From Asparagopsis taxiformis (Eukaryota; Rhodophyta; Florideophyceae; Bonnemaisoniales; Bonnemaisoniaceae), in the NCBI GenBank assembly GCA_030407315.1, contig JALQPE010001703.1:54868-118867 (forward strand): a DNA stretch of 64,000 bases. Direction: 5' to 3'. Both the position numbers and the translations under genes were made by a program. The notes below the pieces were generated by a model, which did not search any database, had not been told where the DNA came from, and saw nothing but the letters and a program-made list of their open reading frames with translations. Below, piece after piece: positions 55,801 to 64,000 of the stretch. The stretch's first letter is position 1. Each line of letters opens with the position of its first letter.

Positions 55801-56080
55801 CATCGAGCATCCAATTTGGATTGTTCCGGCTCCGTTCTGTTCGGCGCAGTTCATCAACGACCCGCGGTATTTGCGAGGTGAGGACACTCCGGCGGAAGAC
55901 ACCAGGCGGATGGCCAACGTCGAGTTTGTCGAGAACTACAGCAGCGGTTCGACGGGGAAGAAGCTCAAGGCGAAGGACCTAGAAAATCCGAAGATCATTG
56001 TAGTACGTGCAATCCGCGATATCCGTCCGGGGCAGGAGCTCTACGTTCATTATGGGACAGCGTTTAGAGCATGGAATTAG
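52883..56080 (+). CDS. DNA amino-methyltransferase-SET fusion (family 2), intact frame
   Basis: 1065 residues from ATG 52883 (the frame is open further upstream, to 52625). The N-terminal region (1-470) aligns with family 1 (for example EELMAPYIIFD). The beta-class methyltransferase has DPPYN at about 507 and motif I VDPFSGTFATGKAA at about 745; an acidic insert (about 570-620) lies between. A linker with HYWPPSLRRWL follows, matched in family 1. The SET domain (about 895-1065) shows AGRGLFA, VCAYYGTVVY, Asn in FINDPRY, ANVEF and RPGQELYVHYG. DPPY suggests N6-adenine but N4-cytosine is possible. This is the best-preserved writer gene in the window. The downstream gene is on the same strand. 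Confidence 0.9.
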   Translation: MTNKRRRNSNPIVDDATVPILREPASPWEDSSDMGTRRNVGRAARETTLAGKDFLRLLLDLFAHSSFADLTDKPGGFTYADLGAWVAQGTEEQFVALQGRLSMSFSGRSKNAGVEADVAEIVMAEMNVERAKQIVRLALPIAEFSRQDERIGQWVEHCILSGIVPQTFLIGCNMLPSPLQAPQRGEPSAFVLAPPETFEVLMYFQALSIIRNHNKNLPRRRIGDAAEEGNEAARVPAHRKSTNRACYVVQVLYHAWTDVAYAAKFSSFEELMAPYIIFDSSEHWFDVLDEGLFAPMEQKLDLYHNKAPLSHPDGYGGKVETRTSAQHSAFRDLVRKFFDRLQFLIVNPDLYTWPESDRWGALEIYFSSGNPDKLPAYFDTLDEDVMAVLRPAPQAADAEKVPKPVDDTPTRRNTGGRGLVPSTRHTTRLQLGPGRTSLTAQGPSPPSPSPHATEEQESEGQALAKDFLSKMSQYCRVYDVPFEDLVSADESREHVPITGNVQLILTDPPYNVRRKRNDSNSSYDRLTAEDMQASIEVFDELLRPGGHGIVFCSVLQFYEWFHYLETYKGPQSEGPTDTAASDDGSDEEEVTSMNSDSEASQHSGEESADEEEDEEEEDVVRNSVFFVDEVPLLFVRLPGHLYQMPGRKRYQRMNMAEVAIHFWKRGVPFKTGSEMVAYRNHGYMDGTYPAWCNVTINMPAIDSNEMVWRTRSTTGATVRVRAEQKSVALMMELISQHSQPGDIVVDPFSGTFATGKAAMSLPEHRVFVGSDMDKLCVVRSLPKLCAVMSRVILSNNTDMRVTTEAKQSAEKFLASPSVTMRTQRERRIIEPPPGLPLYQRFPKYIRQYLWQLCPESIASREHMEKPVHYWPPSLRRWLQTENPRVMRAHDCVAKKLSVRPSLIKHPNAGRGLFAEQTFNVGDEVCAYYGTVVYSDMSKESMRFAYGEGHMAITKETFLMYAIKLYATAEDDENIEHPIWIVPAPFCSAQFINDPRYLRGEDTPAEDTRRMANVEFVENYSSGSTGKKLKAKDLENPKIIVVRAIRDIRPGQELYVHYGTAFRAWN

Positions 56081-56310
56081 GGTCACGAAAGATGTTTTCA
56101 TTTCGACTACAAATAAAGCTACGTTCCAGAGTTGAAGTATATCATATAATGCAGAATGTCCAGCCACCATTAGTCCAGGGTGAAACCTATTCGGCAGTAC
56201 TCGCCTGTCAAAAACCAATCGTTCACACTCTAGGTGCACTTCGTCCGAGCAGTGAACCTGACTGCTTGGTTGCTGTTATGCGTGCAGATGCAAAATACAA
56301 GACCAAGTTG

Positions 56311-56510
56311 AAATGGACGCCCGGTGGATGTCCAGCTCAGTTGCATTGCTGTCCAGCCCAGAAATTCTACAATTCAGGGCAGAAAAAATATTGCAAAAAA
56401 CATCGATTTCAGCGGGTCGATTGTGCCGTACGGCACACCCCCATCTCAAAAACATGTTCACATGTGCATGTTTTTGAGAATAGCCCAAATTTTAACTCAA
56501 ATCAGGGTGT
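56311..56510. repeat. Family-2 palindromic repeat, copy c (inverted)
   Basis: Reverse orientation to a and b: AAATGGACGCCCGGTGGATG first, then GTGCCGTACGGCAC, the hairpin and AACTCAAATCAGGGTG. With a or b it forms inverted flanks around the methyltransferase-SET gene. Confidence 0.9.
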
Positions 56511-56852
56511 TCCCGGATAAAGGGGTGCTCGCAGCCGCCCCAAAAGCCGCCTAGCTTGACAGCTGTAATTTAACACATTACACATCAAGGACACTGCCTG
56601 CTTCACGCACTCGTCAGGTTTCGAGAGCCCGACTCGGGCCACCGGTCTGAACGGACACTCACATTCTCGATGCCTGTCTTGCATTCCAGCGGTCACGATA
56701 GGTGTGTACCTAACAAAATTTCGGTTGTATTGTTTATTATTTCCAGCGATTGGCGTTCACGACCATTCTTCAACTTAACGTGAAAACATACCATCCACAT
56801 CACTCGAATACGTCAACGTCAACCATCTCTTTTCCTTTCCAACTCAACAACC
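56511..56852 (+). promoter_or_regulatory. Intergenic leader before the ParB-dioxygenase gene (family 2)
   Basis: The first 70 bp mirror 51056-51110. The rest is pyrimidine-rich near the start codon (TCTCTTTTCCTTTCCAAC), a common eukaryotic leader feature. Confidence 0.4.
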
Positions 56853-59800
56853 ATGGCGGATACGCATTTCAGCAGTTTGTTTTCAACGGTTTGCGGCGAT
56901 CAAGTGAGCGCGTCAGCGGAGTCGCGCGGACTCAAGCGCGGCGTCGATGTCGACTTGTTTGCGGACGTGGACGGTGCGGCTGTGCATATTGGGACGGCTT
57001 CGGTGAGCACTGCTGGTGGCGATGTTGGCCTTCCGCGCACGCTGCACAACCACAAGCTGCCGGAAACCGACGAGGCCGACTATATCGTCGTGCGCAACAT
57101 TGCGACTAAGGACAAGTTCAAGGACCTCCCGTTCCCGTACATGTTTGATGGCGCCGAGGGACCGCCGGAGACGATGGGTGGAGCATACGCCGCGGCGTTT
57201 TACCCTTGGGATACTCGGATGATGCGCCCCGCTGCGGAGGATGGCTCTAGCGACATTCGTACCCCTGCTGCAGCGTCAAACTTCAACGCAGCGACGAACC
57301 AGGCCAGCTCGGGACGGATGCCCAGTACCGGTCCAGCAGGCGAAATCACTGGTTCGGGGGGTACGAAGCATCCAGCACGCTCCGTCCCGGTTTCGGGAGG
57401 CACGAAGCGCCCTGCTCGCTCTGCCAGAGCCTCCAGTGGAGGCACGAAGCACCCTGCTCGCTCCAACGTCACCGAAGCTACTACGCAGGACGTAACCGAG
57501 GTGGACGACGAACCGGAGGTGGCGGAAAGCATTCGTGAGCAGCAGGGGACGCAAATTATGGTGCCCAAGTTTGTGACGTCGGATTACGTCGGAGAAGGAG
57601 CGACTGTGTTGGTGAGGCAGCTAGTGGAACCGGCCGTGACCCTTCGCGATGTCAAAGAAGACCACGTGGAGGACCTGCGCAACAATATGTTGGCGGTGGG
57701 GTATGTGAGCTCTTCGCGTATCACTGTGACGGTGCTGAGGTCGCAGAACACGCATTTGTCCGCCGACACGCGTCTGTTCCAGAATGGCAAATTCCATGCC
57801 AATGCGAACGTGACCGTGATCGACGGACTGCATCGTCTCAATGCTATGCATAGCATTGCGGATGACTTCACGCGCCTCACCCGTATGCACAGAACCAAGC
57901 TGCCACAGGAGGCAAACCGCTTGCGCTGGGTTACTCAGCCTCTGGATGTGTACTACCTTCGCCGCAAGGACGACAGTGATCTCCAGCCTCATGAGATCAT
58001 CCACAAGAGTGCAGAGTCGAACCATACGACTGGGACGCAACTGACGGAGCGCTCCCTGGTTCGAATCTTGTCGTCCATCCAGCAGTTCATCCGTACGATT
58101 GCTGTTGCAAACAACGTGGAAAACGCTGGCGACTTGCGTGAGTCTGATGTCATCCGAACATTGTTCGAGGCGCAGTTCATGGGGATGATGAATTCGACGA
58201 ACACGGCTCGGCGGTGGACGCGTTTGGCTATAGCAACGCTGAAGCATCCTGTTCTCGACGACGTGTTGCGTGAGCTGAACAATTCCGAGCGCCGCAACGA
58301 GATTGGGATAACGCACCTGGACCACAAGATAGTGCGCGAGTTGCTGGAAGAAAACTTTGTCTTCGTCTTGCGTGGTCTTTCGGAGTACTTGAACCCTGCT
58401 CATGGCGGACGTCCGGATGGACGCTTTGACGTGAACGACTTTTATACATACGTCCGTCGCGTGACTGCAATAGCAAATTCTCTGTACGCTGCGTTTGGGC
58501 GCCCAAAGAGTATTATGCGCAAGTCATTTCTGAGCACAGAGATGGCAATTGGGTCGGTTAAGCAGCCGAAGGAGTTGCAATGGCATCTCACCAATGCCAT
58601 TGCAATGTATAGAGGGGACGACCGGAGCAGTGAGGTTCGAATGCGACGGAGAACCACGCGTTTACAGGATTTGGAAACGAACTTGAAAGAGTTTTTCAAT
58701 CCGACATTGAAGAAGAAGACTAAGGCTCGACGCAAACGCCGCCCTTCTGCTGCCAATGTGAGACTCACTCACAAGAAGCAGCGGAATGTCGAACATGAGC
58801 CTGCTTCGCATGGCATCCGCCGCCGTTCACAGCGACTTCGCTCGACGGGGAGCACACGCCTCGAGGAAGAAGAGCCGGTTGTGGTACAACAATCCGCCGG
58901 GGAAGAAGAGCAGGCCGTTGTTGATAAACCCACCGATCAACAACAAGCCACTGCTTCCGGTGATGAGGTTGACGAAGACTCCGCCCGTTCCCCCGATTCT
59001 GCCGTTGAGATTGTCCCCCAAGATAACCAACGTGCTGGTGCGACTCCCTCCAACCAAGAATCTGTCCATACCGCTTCGGACGAGGAAGACAAACAGGGTG
59101 CAGACGAGGGCCAAGTCGAAAGCAAGGGGGTCCGCGAAGTGACAATTACATTCACTGTTCCGGAAGGAGTGGAAGTCGATGAAGACGGTTACATCGTTCG
59201 TGACTCTCCTTCTGAAGACGACCTCCTCTTCGACGACCGTATGCCGTCTCTTCCTGACGATTTCGAAGACCGAGCCGAAGGGCATCATCTGGCGCAGCGT
59301 CCCGCGGATGTCATCGCATCGGTGAGGGTTGGCTGTCTGCCCCCGATTGAGCTCAGGTTGTTATTGGAGAGTGTGGAAATCGATGAGGAGGGCAGAGAGG
59401 TGAGGTATTTGAAGCAAGTGGCGATGGACCCTGTGTTTGAGGGGCTGCATATTCCGGAAGAACATCGGGCTCGTGTGCTATTCGAAATCGATCACGTCTA
59501 TCCGATGTTCTTCGCAGCGTGGAAGATGGCTGCCAAGGCGATGTGTGAGCCTACATCGACGTTTCTACCCTCGAGGCTGGACTTCGCTCAGGTTGCGCGA
59601 ATGTCTACAAGCTGGAAGGATTCGTATGAGGCCGGCACTGGTATGGCGTACTTCCACAATTGCCGAACGGAAATCAACGAGCGAGGGTATACGGTGATGC
59701 ACAATTTCGCGGATGTAAGCTACCTAGATGCGTCGGACAAGTTCCCATTTGACTTGGGTCTCATGGAAGAAATTCCTAACCAGGAATTGTTTCGGTACTT

Positions 59801-60158
59801 TTTGGGAACGTGGGAGGGGGAGCAGGTGCACAAGGACCCTGGGAACCGGCAGCTGTGGAGTCCCATTGTCAATACGGGGGACGATGAAACAGACGAGAAG
59901 AACCGGAATGAGGGGAGGGCTCGCTTCACGTCTACGCGCCACTGCCTGGTTGACTATGCCGAGAACGATGAGACGCATATCGACCGGTTCAAGTTTGTGA
60001 CGCGGCGAGCCCTGCTGGATGTGTGGTTGGGAATCCTTGTCCGGCTGGACAGGGCTGGAGGAGTGCGGTTTACCGGGAGAAAAACTTGTCATGCCGGCAT
60101 CTGGGGGACGGTTTTTGATAACGGGAAAGGGGTGTCCTCGGCAGGTCCCACACAATGA
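56853..60158 (+). CDS. ParB/Srx-like domain fused to the start of a dioxygenase (family 2)
   Basis: ATG 56853 in an ideal context (ACCATGGCG). The N-terminus has three GGTK-H/R-PARS repeats (about residues 168-210), a basic Ala/Pro motif that could touch DNA. The ParB/Srx-type domain (about 255-345) ends in VIDGLHRLNAM. A helical region (to about 600), a long acidic Gln/Glu linker with RRKRRP and the beginning of the dioxygenase (RTEINERGYTVM, about 930) follow. The frame is correct to about 60060, where it must shift by +1 to continue into the metal-binding core; unshifted it ends at 60158. This single frame shows that ParB and dioxygenase were one protein, as inferred for family 1. No intron in a suitable phase preserves the domain. 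Confidence 0.75.
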   Translation: MADTHFSSLFSTVCGDQVSASAESRGLKRGVDVDLFADVDGAAVHIGTASVSTAGGDVGLPRTLHNHKLPETDEADYIVVRNIATKDKFKDLPFPYMFDGAEGPPETMGGAYAAAFYPWDTRMMRPAAEDGSSDIRTPAAASNFNAATNQASSGRMPSTGPAGEITGSGGTKHPARSVPVSGGTKRPARSARASSGGTKHPARSNVTEATTQDVTEVDDEPEVAESIREQQGTQIMVPKFVTSDYVGEGATVLVRQLVEPAVTLRDVKEDHVEDLRNNMLAVGYVSSSRITVTVLRSQNTHLSADTRLFQNGKFHANANVTVIDGLHRLNAMHSIADDFTRLTRMHRTKLPQEANRLRWVTQPLDVYYLRRKDDSDLQPHEIIHKSAESNHTTGTQLTERSLVRILSSIQQFIRTIAVANNVENAGDLRESDVIRTLFEAQFMGMMNSTNTARRWTRLAIATLKHPVLDDVLRELNNSERRNEIGITHLDHKIVRELLEENFVFVLRGLSEYLNPAHGGRPDGRFDVNDFYTYVRRVTAIANSLYAAFGRPKSIMRKSFLSTEMAIGSVKQPKELQWHLTNAIAMYRGDDRSSEVRMRRRTTRLQDLETNLKEFFNPTLKKKTKARRKRRPSAANVRLTHKKQRNVEHEPASHGIRRRSQRLRSTGSTRLEEEEPVVVQQSAGEEEQAVVDKPTDQQQATASGDEVDEDSARSPDSAVEIVPQDNQRAGATPSNQESVHTASDEEDKQGADEGQVESKGVREVTITFTVPEGVEVDEDGYIVRDSPSEDDLLFDDRMPSLPDDFEDRAEGHHLAQRPADVIASVRVGCLPPIELRLLLESVEIDEEGREVRYLKQVAMDPVFEGLHIPEEHRARVLFEIDHVYPMFFAAWKMAAKAMCEPTSTFLPSRLDFAQVARMSTSWKDSYEAGTGMAYFHNCRTEINERGYTVMHNFADVSYLDASDKFPFDLGLMEEIPNQELFRYFLGTWEGEQVHKDPGNRQLWSPIVNTGDDETDEKNRNEGRARFTSTRHCLVDYAENDETHIDRFKFVTRRALLDVWLGILVRLDRAGGVRFTGRKTCHAGIWGTVFDNGKGVSSAGPTQ

Positions 60159-60786
60159 TTTCCCTGTTCCTCCTCGCGACCGCAAAGATCAACTTCCGGG
60201 TTACTTTGTTATTGCCAACGGAGATGACCCATTCCCTATCTGGGTGTGTCCAGGGTCCCACAAGTACGTCTTTTCCAAAGCGCTGGAATTAGATATGTAC
60301 GCCAAGACGATGAAGCTGAAGAAGGTAATCGTTCCGCCACGTTCAGTCTTCATCGGTCACGGCCATGTACAACATGCCGGGGCAGGGCATGTCGACAGAG
60401 TTGTGTCACACACGACAACGAGGTATCACACGTATTTCAGGAATGCGTCGTATCCGATTCCCGACAATGTTTCGTTTGGTTTCATCAGGCGGTTGGGATT
60501 CGAAGAAGAAGTCATCGCCAATGCTCCGCGCCGGTCTGCAAGGCAAAGTCAACCGGCACCTGTCAATGTTCGCCACAAGACAGTTGTTCCCATCCCGGTC
60601 AAGAAAGATGGTAGGCCGAAGACAGGGCAGCTCCGAATGATGCGGATGAAGACGACAGAACCTCGCAAGGATGTAATGCACACACCGAGTGTGGCCCCGG
60701 TAGTGCCTCTTCTGCCGGGACAACCTGGATATCTAGTTCACTATCATAGTGAGGACGAAGAGGAAGAACAGTTTTCCGACGGCTAG
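60067..60786 (+). CDS. Dioxygenase core in a shifted frame (family 2)
   Basis: Continues the gene above after a frame change near 60061-60080. RFLITGKGCPRQVPHNDF matches the family-1 RMLLTGSNCTRQIPHLDF; His and Asp ligands are codons 60151 and 60157. WVCPGSHKYVF, then VQHAGAGH (distal His codon 60373) and TTTRYHTYF (Arg codon 60421) complete the signature. A basic tail and a final acidic stretch follow. Separate translation is unlikely because no start precedes the domain, so this is a lesion, a sequencing error or a +1 frameshift site. Confidence 0.7.
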   Translation, partial: GLPGEKLVMPASGGRFLITGKGCPRQVPHNDFPVPPRDRKDQLPGYFVIANGDDPFPIWVCPGSHKYVFSKALELDMYAKTMKLKKVIVPPRSVFIGHGHVQHAGAGHVDRVVSHTTTRYHTYFRNASYPIPDNVSFGFIRRLGFEEEVIANAPRRSARQSQPAPVNVRHKTVVPIPVKKDGRPKTGQLRMMRMKTTEPRKDVMHTPSVAPVVPLLPGQPGYLVHYHSEDEEEEQFSDG

Positions 60787-61064
60787 ATATCTTAACAACA
60801 ACTACTTTAGCAAACAATTATCGAGAATATAATCATCTCCTTTATCACTTTCAATCTATGAACCTACTATAATGCACTTCCGTTCCATGCTTTCAAACTA
60901 GATTGTCCATTCCCTAGTGGGTTGGAGCATGATTCCAGGACGATTCCCTCACATCTCTAGACTCGATGGTCTATGCTAGAAATAGCAGAACAATTGGGTT
61001 TATACGTGCTTCATCGCCAACTTGCTTCTGGTAATGGCTGGACGTGCACGATACACGATCACCT

Positions 61065-61268
61065 GAAATGGACGTCCGGTGGATGTCCAACTCAGATGCA
61101 TTCCTGGCCGGCCCAGAAATTCTACAATTTCGGGCACAAAAAAATATTGCAAAAAACATCGATTTGGGCGGTCGATTGTGCCGTACGGCACACCCCCATC
61201 TCAAAAACATGTTCACATGTGCATGTTTTTGAGAATAGCCCAAATTTTTAATTCAAATCAGGGTGTCT
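61065..61268. repeat. Family-2 palindromic repeat, copy d
   Basis: Inverted orientation as in copy c; starts GAAATGGACGTCCGGTGGAT and ends TTCAAATCAGGGTGTCTAA. Followed by a conserved tail (TAATTTGGCCACAACGGCCC) shared with e and f. Confidence 0.9.
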
Positions 61269-61566
61269 AATTTGGCCACAACGGCCCCAGGCACCGGAAC
61301 CGCCGCCCCGAGCGGGGTCATCACTGGCTTCTGTAAGCACTAACTGTAAGGCTAAATGGCGCCTAACGATGGGTCGATTCCAGGCTTCAAGCCTAAGTTA
61401 TGCTAGGGTGACATCGTTTCCCCTGTTCCATCATGGTCCTGCCTTACTCCTCCACGACAAACACTACTCACCCATCACGTTACTCGTATTCCGTGCACTT
61501 TGTATGAGTAGTGAACTCGCCTGCTTAGTTGCTGCAATGCGTGGATGTAGGCAGCACACGACCAAC

Positions 61567-61772
61567 CTGAAATGGACGTCCGGTGGATGTCCATCTCAGA
61601 TGCACTGCTGGCCAGCCCAGAAATTCTACAATTTCGGGCACAAAAAATCTTGCAAAAATCAACGATTTGGGCGGGTCGATTGTGCCGTACGGCACACCCC
61701 CATCTCAAAAACATGTTCACATGTGCATGTTTTTGAGAATAGCCCAAATTTTAATTCAAATCAGGGTGTCTA
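61567..61772. repeat. Family-2 palindromic repeat, copy e
   Basis: As copy d, about 500 bp further on, with the same tail and a shared TTCTGTAAGCACCAACTGTA unit. Confidence 0.9.
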
Positions 61773-61952
61773 ATTTGGCCACAACGGCCCCAGGCACCGG
61801 CCACCGCCCCGATCGGGCTATCACTGGCTTCTGTAAGCACCAACTGTAAGGCTAAATGGCGTCTGACGAAGGGTCAATTTCAGGCTCAATACGCCAGGGA
61901 CAGGTCTTGGTCCTTGTTCCATCATGGTCCCGCCCCGCTCTCTCACGACCAA

Positions 61953-62162
61953 CCTGAAATGGACGTCCGGTGGATGTCCAGCTCGATTGCATTGCTGCTG
62001 GCCAGCCCAGAAATTCTAAAATTTCGGGCACAGAAAATATTGCAAAAAAACATCGATTTGGGCGGTCGATTGTGCCGTACGGCACACCCCCATCTCAAAA
62101 ACATGTTCACATGTGCATGGTTTTGAGAATAGCCCAAATTTTATTCAAATCAGGGTGTCTAA
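61953..62162. repeat. Family-2 palindromic repeat, copy f
   Basis: As copy e; one hairpin arm has CATGGTTTTGA, weakening the stem. Confidence 0.9.
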
Positions 62163-62401
62163 TTTGGCCACAACGGCCCCAGGAACCGACCGCCGCCCCG
62201 ATCGGGGGCTATCACTGCGCTGTAAGCACCAACTGTAAGCCGTAGCCGGCTGCGCGCCCGGATCGGGGCTATCACTGGCTTCTATTAGCACCAACCTGTA
62301 AGCCAAATCGCGTCTCACGAGGGTCGATTTCAGGCTCAACACGTCAGGGAAAGGTCTTGTCCTTGTTTCATCATGGTCCCGCCCCACCCTCTCGCGACCA
62401 A

Positions 62402-62470
62402 CCTGAAATGGACGTCCGGTGGATGTCCAGCTCGATTGCATTGCTGGCCAGCCCAGAAATTCTAAAATTT
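62402..62470. repeat. Family-2 palindromic repeat, copy g (partial)
   Basis: Only the GGACGTCCGGTGGATGTCCA end and the CCAGAAATTCTAAAATTTC part remain. Confidence 0.8.
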
Positions 62471-64000
62471 CCGAAAAATCAATTTGGTGGCCCAGCATCT
62501 CCTGTGCCGAAAATTCCCGCACTCAGTTCTGATATACGTCTAGACGTGTTTCCCACTTGTACGCATCAGGGAAGGCGTCACGGAAGGTTGACACTACGCT
62601 ACTTGTGTACCGCGTCGTCTGAAATAGCGAGTAGTGTTTGTTGTATAGTTGGGAGTATGCGTCTAGTGGTTTGTAAAGCTTGCAGAACGGGATAGGGATG
62701 TGGGTGCCCTATTTTATGAATACATGAGTACCAATATTCAGGGTTGACAAAGCGGAAAGGCATAGGCTCATACATGTTTGAGATTGCATAGTAGAGAAAA
62801 TATTTTCATCGAAATTTACATGGAGCTGATGGAGGTTTTAAGGATGAGGTATGAGAGGAAGAAAATTCTTCTGTGGTATGAGGATGTGTTCTGTGGGGGG
62901 ATGGAATCTTGGGATGGTACAGGGGGAGGTGGAAATGTACGGAGTGCGGGTTTAGAATGTTGTGATTCGGAGAGGAGTGCCGACAAGCATATTATGGGGA
63001 TTGGGAGAGCGCTGCGGGTGTTGGGGTAGTGAGGGCGGAGGAGGTGTTTAGGTGGGACCGTAGGAGGGTGCGGTTGAAGGCGCCGAGAGGAGGGGTTTTT
63101 AGGAAAGTGAGGAGAAAGAAGGGAGGGGGTGGCGTCTGTTCTGGCTGTGGTGAGTGGGGATGTGATGGAGAAGAAGGGGGTATTGTATTTGGGGAGGGAG
63201 GGGAGTGGGAGGAAGGGTGCGAAGTGGGGGGTGATATGTGTTTCAGAGCGGGGAGGTTTCTGGGGATACGGCGGGGGAGCCACCCCGCAGTGCGGGAGCG
63301 TGGGCCGGTGGTGGTGGTGTATACGGTATCGAAGATGCGGATGGCGTGGGGGCATGGAGCAGCTGAGGGAGGGAGGGGTGGAGCAGGTCGGGTACGGGAT
63401 GGGGAGTGAGAGGTTTTGGAAGAGTAAGCTGCAGGGGAAGTTTGTGTAGAGGGCGAAGGAGAGGGGTTGAGGGTAGAGGAGAGAGGGTACTGAAGAACAA
63501 TACGTTTCAAAGGTGATGGGGGAGAGCATGGTCGAGGAGATAGGGGGTGTTTTGCCCTATTCTGAGGTAGTATGAGGACTGGTTATACGAAATCTGTACG
63601 GTAGAGCAGAAAAGTAGGTATGGAATGGAGGTGTGCACCGTGGAAGCGGGGATAGGTATCTGAAAATGCGTGCTAGAGTGGTATTGGGGGTGTTTGAGGT
63701 ACAGTACGGGGGAGGTGAGCACCAACAGGAAGGGGGTGTGAGCGAGAGGATGAAAAAATTAAAGACGAAATTGGAGTCGACCGACAAGGAAAAATAGAGT
63801 GGTCGCCGTGATGGATGCGGACATCCATGTCGAGCACGGCGGCAGAAATTTCTGGGGTCGAAATTTTTGAATTTCTGAACCGGCGCCCGTCCTAGGTGAC
63901 ATAGACATGGCGGAAGTCCATCCCGAGGGGGACATCCGTGGTACTAGAAACAATGAATGTCGCCCTAGTAATACTTAGACGTACTAGACCGCATGGACGG
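62471..64000. other. G-rich strand-biased DNA without a supported gene
   Basis: From about 62880 to 63540 the plus strand is strongly purine-rich (GGAGGGGAGTGGGAGGAAGG). Long frames on both strands there are compositional. At 63800-63995 words GCGGACATCC, GGACATCC and TACTAG recur, related to the unit vocabulary at 42515-43186. Confidence 0.6.

Noticed and set aside
62816..63529. 237-residue Pro-rich minus-strand protein
   Set aside because: Explained by the purine/pyrimidine strand bias; no conserved motif.

Overview
The window reads as repeat-dense, intron-poor nuclear DNA of a microbial eukaryote. The evidence is SET domains, a KDZ/Plavaka-like transposase, CACTA-type transposon ends, a 47-nt intron with a CTAAC branch site, and no bacterial operon, rRNA or conventional tRNA gene. 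I cannot name the organism; an early-diverging fungus, an oomycete or a red alga would all fit. GC is near 50%. Most long reading frames belong to mobile elements, and I see no ordinary housekeeping gene.

The main content is a two-gene cassette found in two diverged families. One gene encodes a beta-class DNA amino-methyltransferase (DPPYN motif before the AdoMet motif) with a conserved N-terminal region and a C-terminal SET (protein lysine methyltransferase) domain. The other encodes a ParB/Srx-like domain followed by linkers (in family 1 a Cys/His cluster) and a 2-oxoglutarate/Fe(II) dioxygenase-like domain. Family 1 is present twice in inverted orientation, at 1-7138 (cut by the window start) and 28177-36711, around a 21-kb spacer. 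Family 2 lies at 52375-61268. In both families each gene is bounded by long palindrome-bearing repeats specific to that family. The gene order of family 2 is a circular permutation of family 1. None of the copies is visibly intact: the left family-1 copy has lost SET, the right one has a 1-nt deletion in the methyltransferase gene, both carry in-frame stops in the ParB-dioxygenase gene, and family 2 has a frameshift inside the dioxygenase. A degraded fourth dioxygenase lies at 12105-13084.

Layout: 1-7169 left family-1 copy; 8125-9055 gene fragment broken by a CACTA-type end and a 35-bp array; 10.8-13.1 kb degraded cassette remnant; 13.4-18.4 kb foldback repeats built on a 37-bp palindrome, plus a 172-bp tandem array; 18.4-22.6 kb without a recognisable gene; 22.6-26.3 kb CACTA-type end and two convergent unknown genes; 27.1-38.0 kb right family-1 copy with hairpin arrays; 38.4-39.8 kb frame with two internal stops; 41.8-42.2 kb zinc-finger gene whose start codon seems split by an intron, cut by another CACTA-type end; 42.6-44.9 kb satellites; 45.5-50.9 kb transposase and a convergent coiled-coil protein; 51.1-62.5 kb family 2; 62.5-64 kb strand-biased G-rich DNA.

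The functional idea is an inference. A DNA-methylation writer is tied to a histone-methylation writer, and its partner joins a ParB-type domain to a possible oxidative eraser or modifier. Together they could let a mobile element mark its own chromatin.
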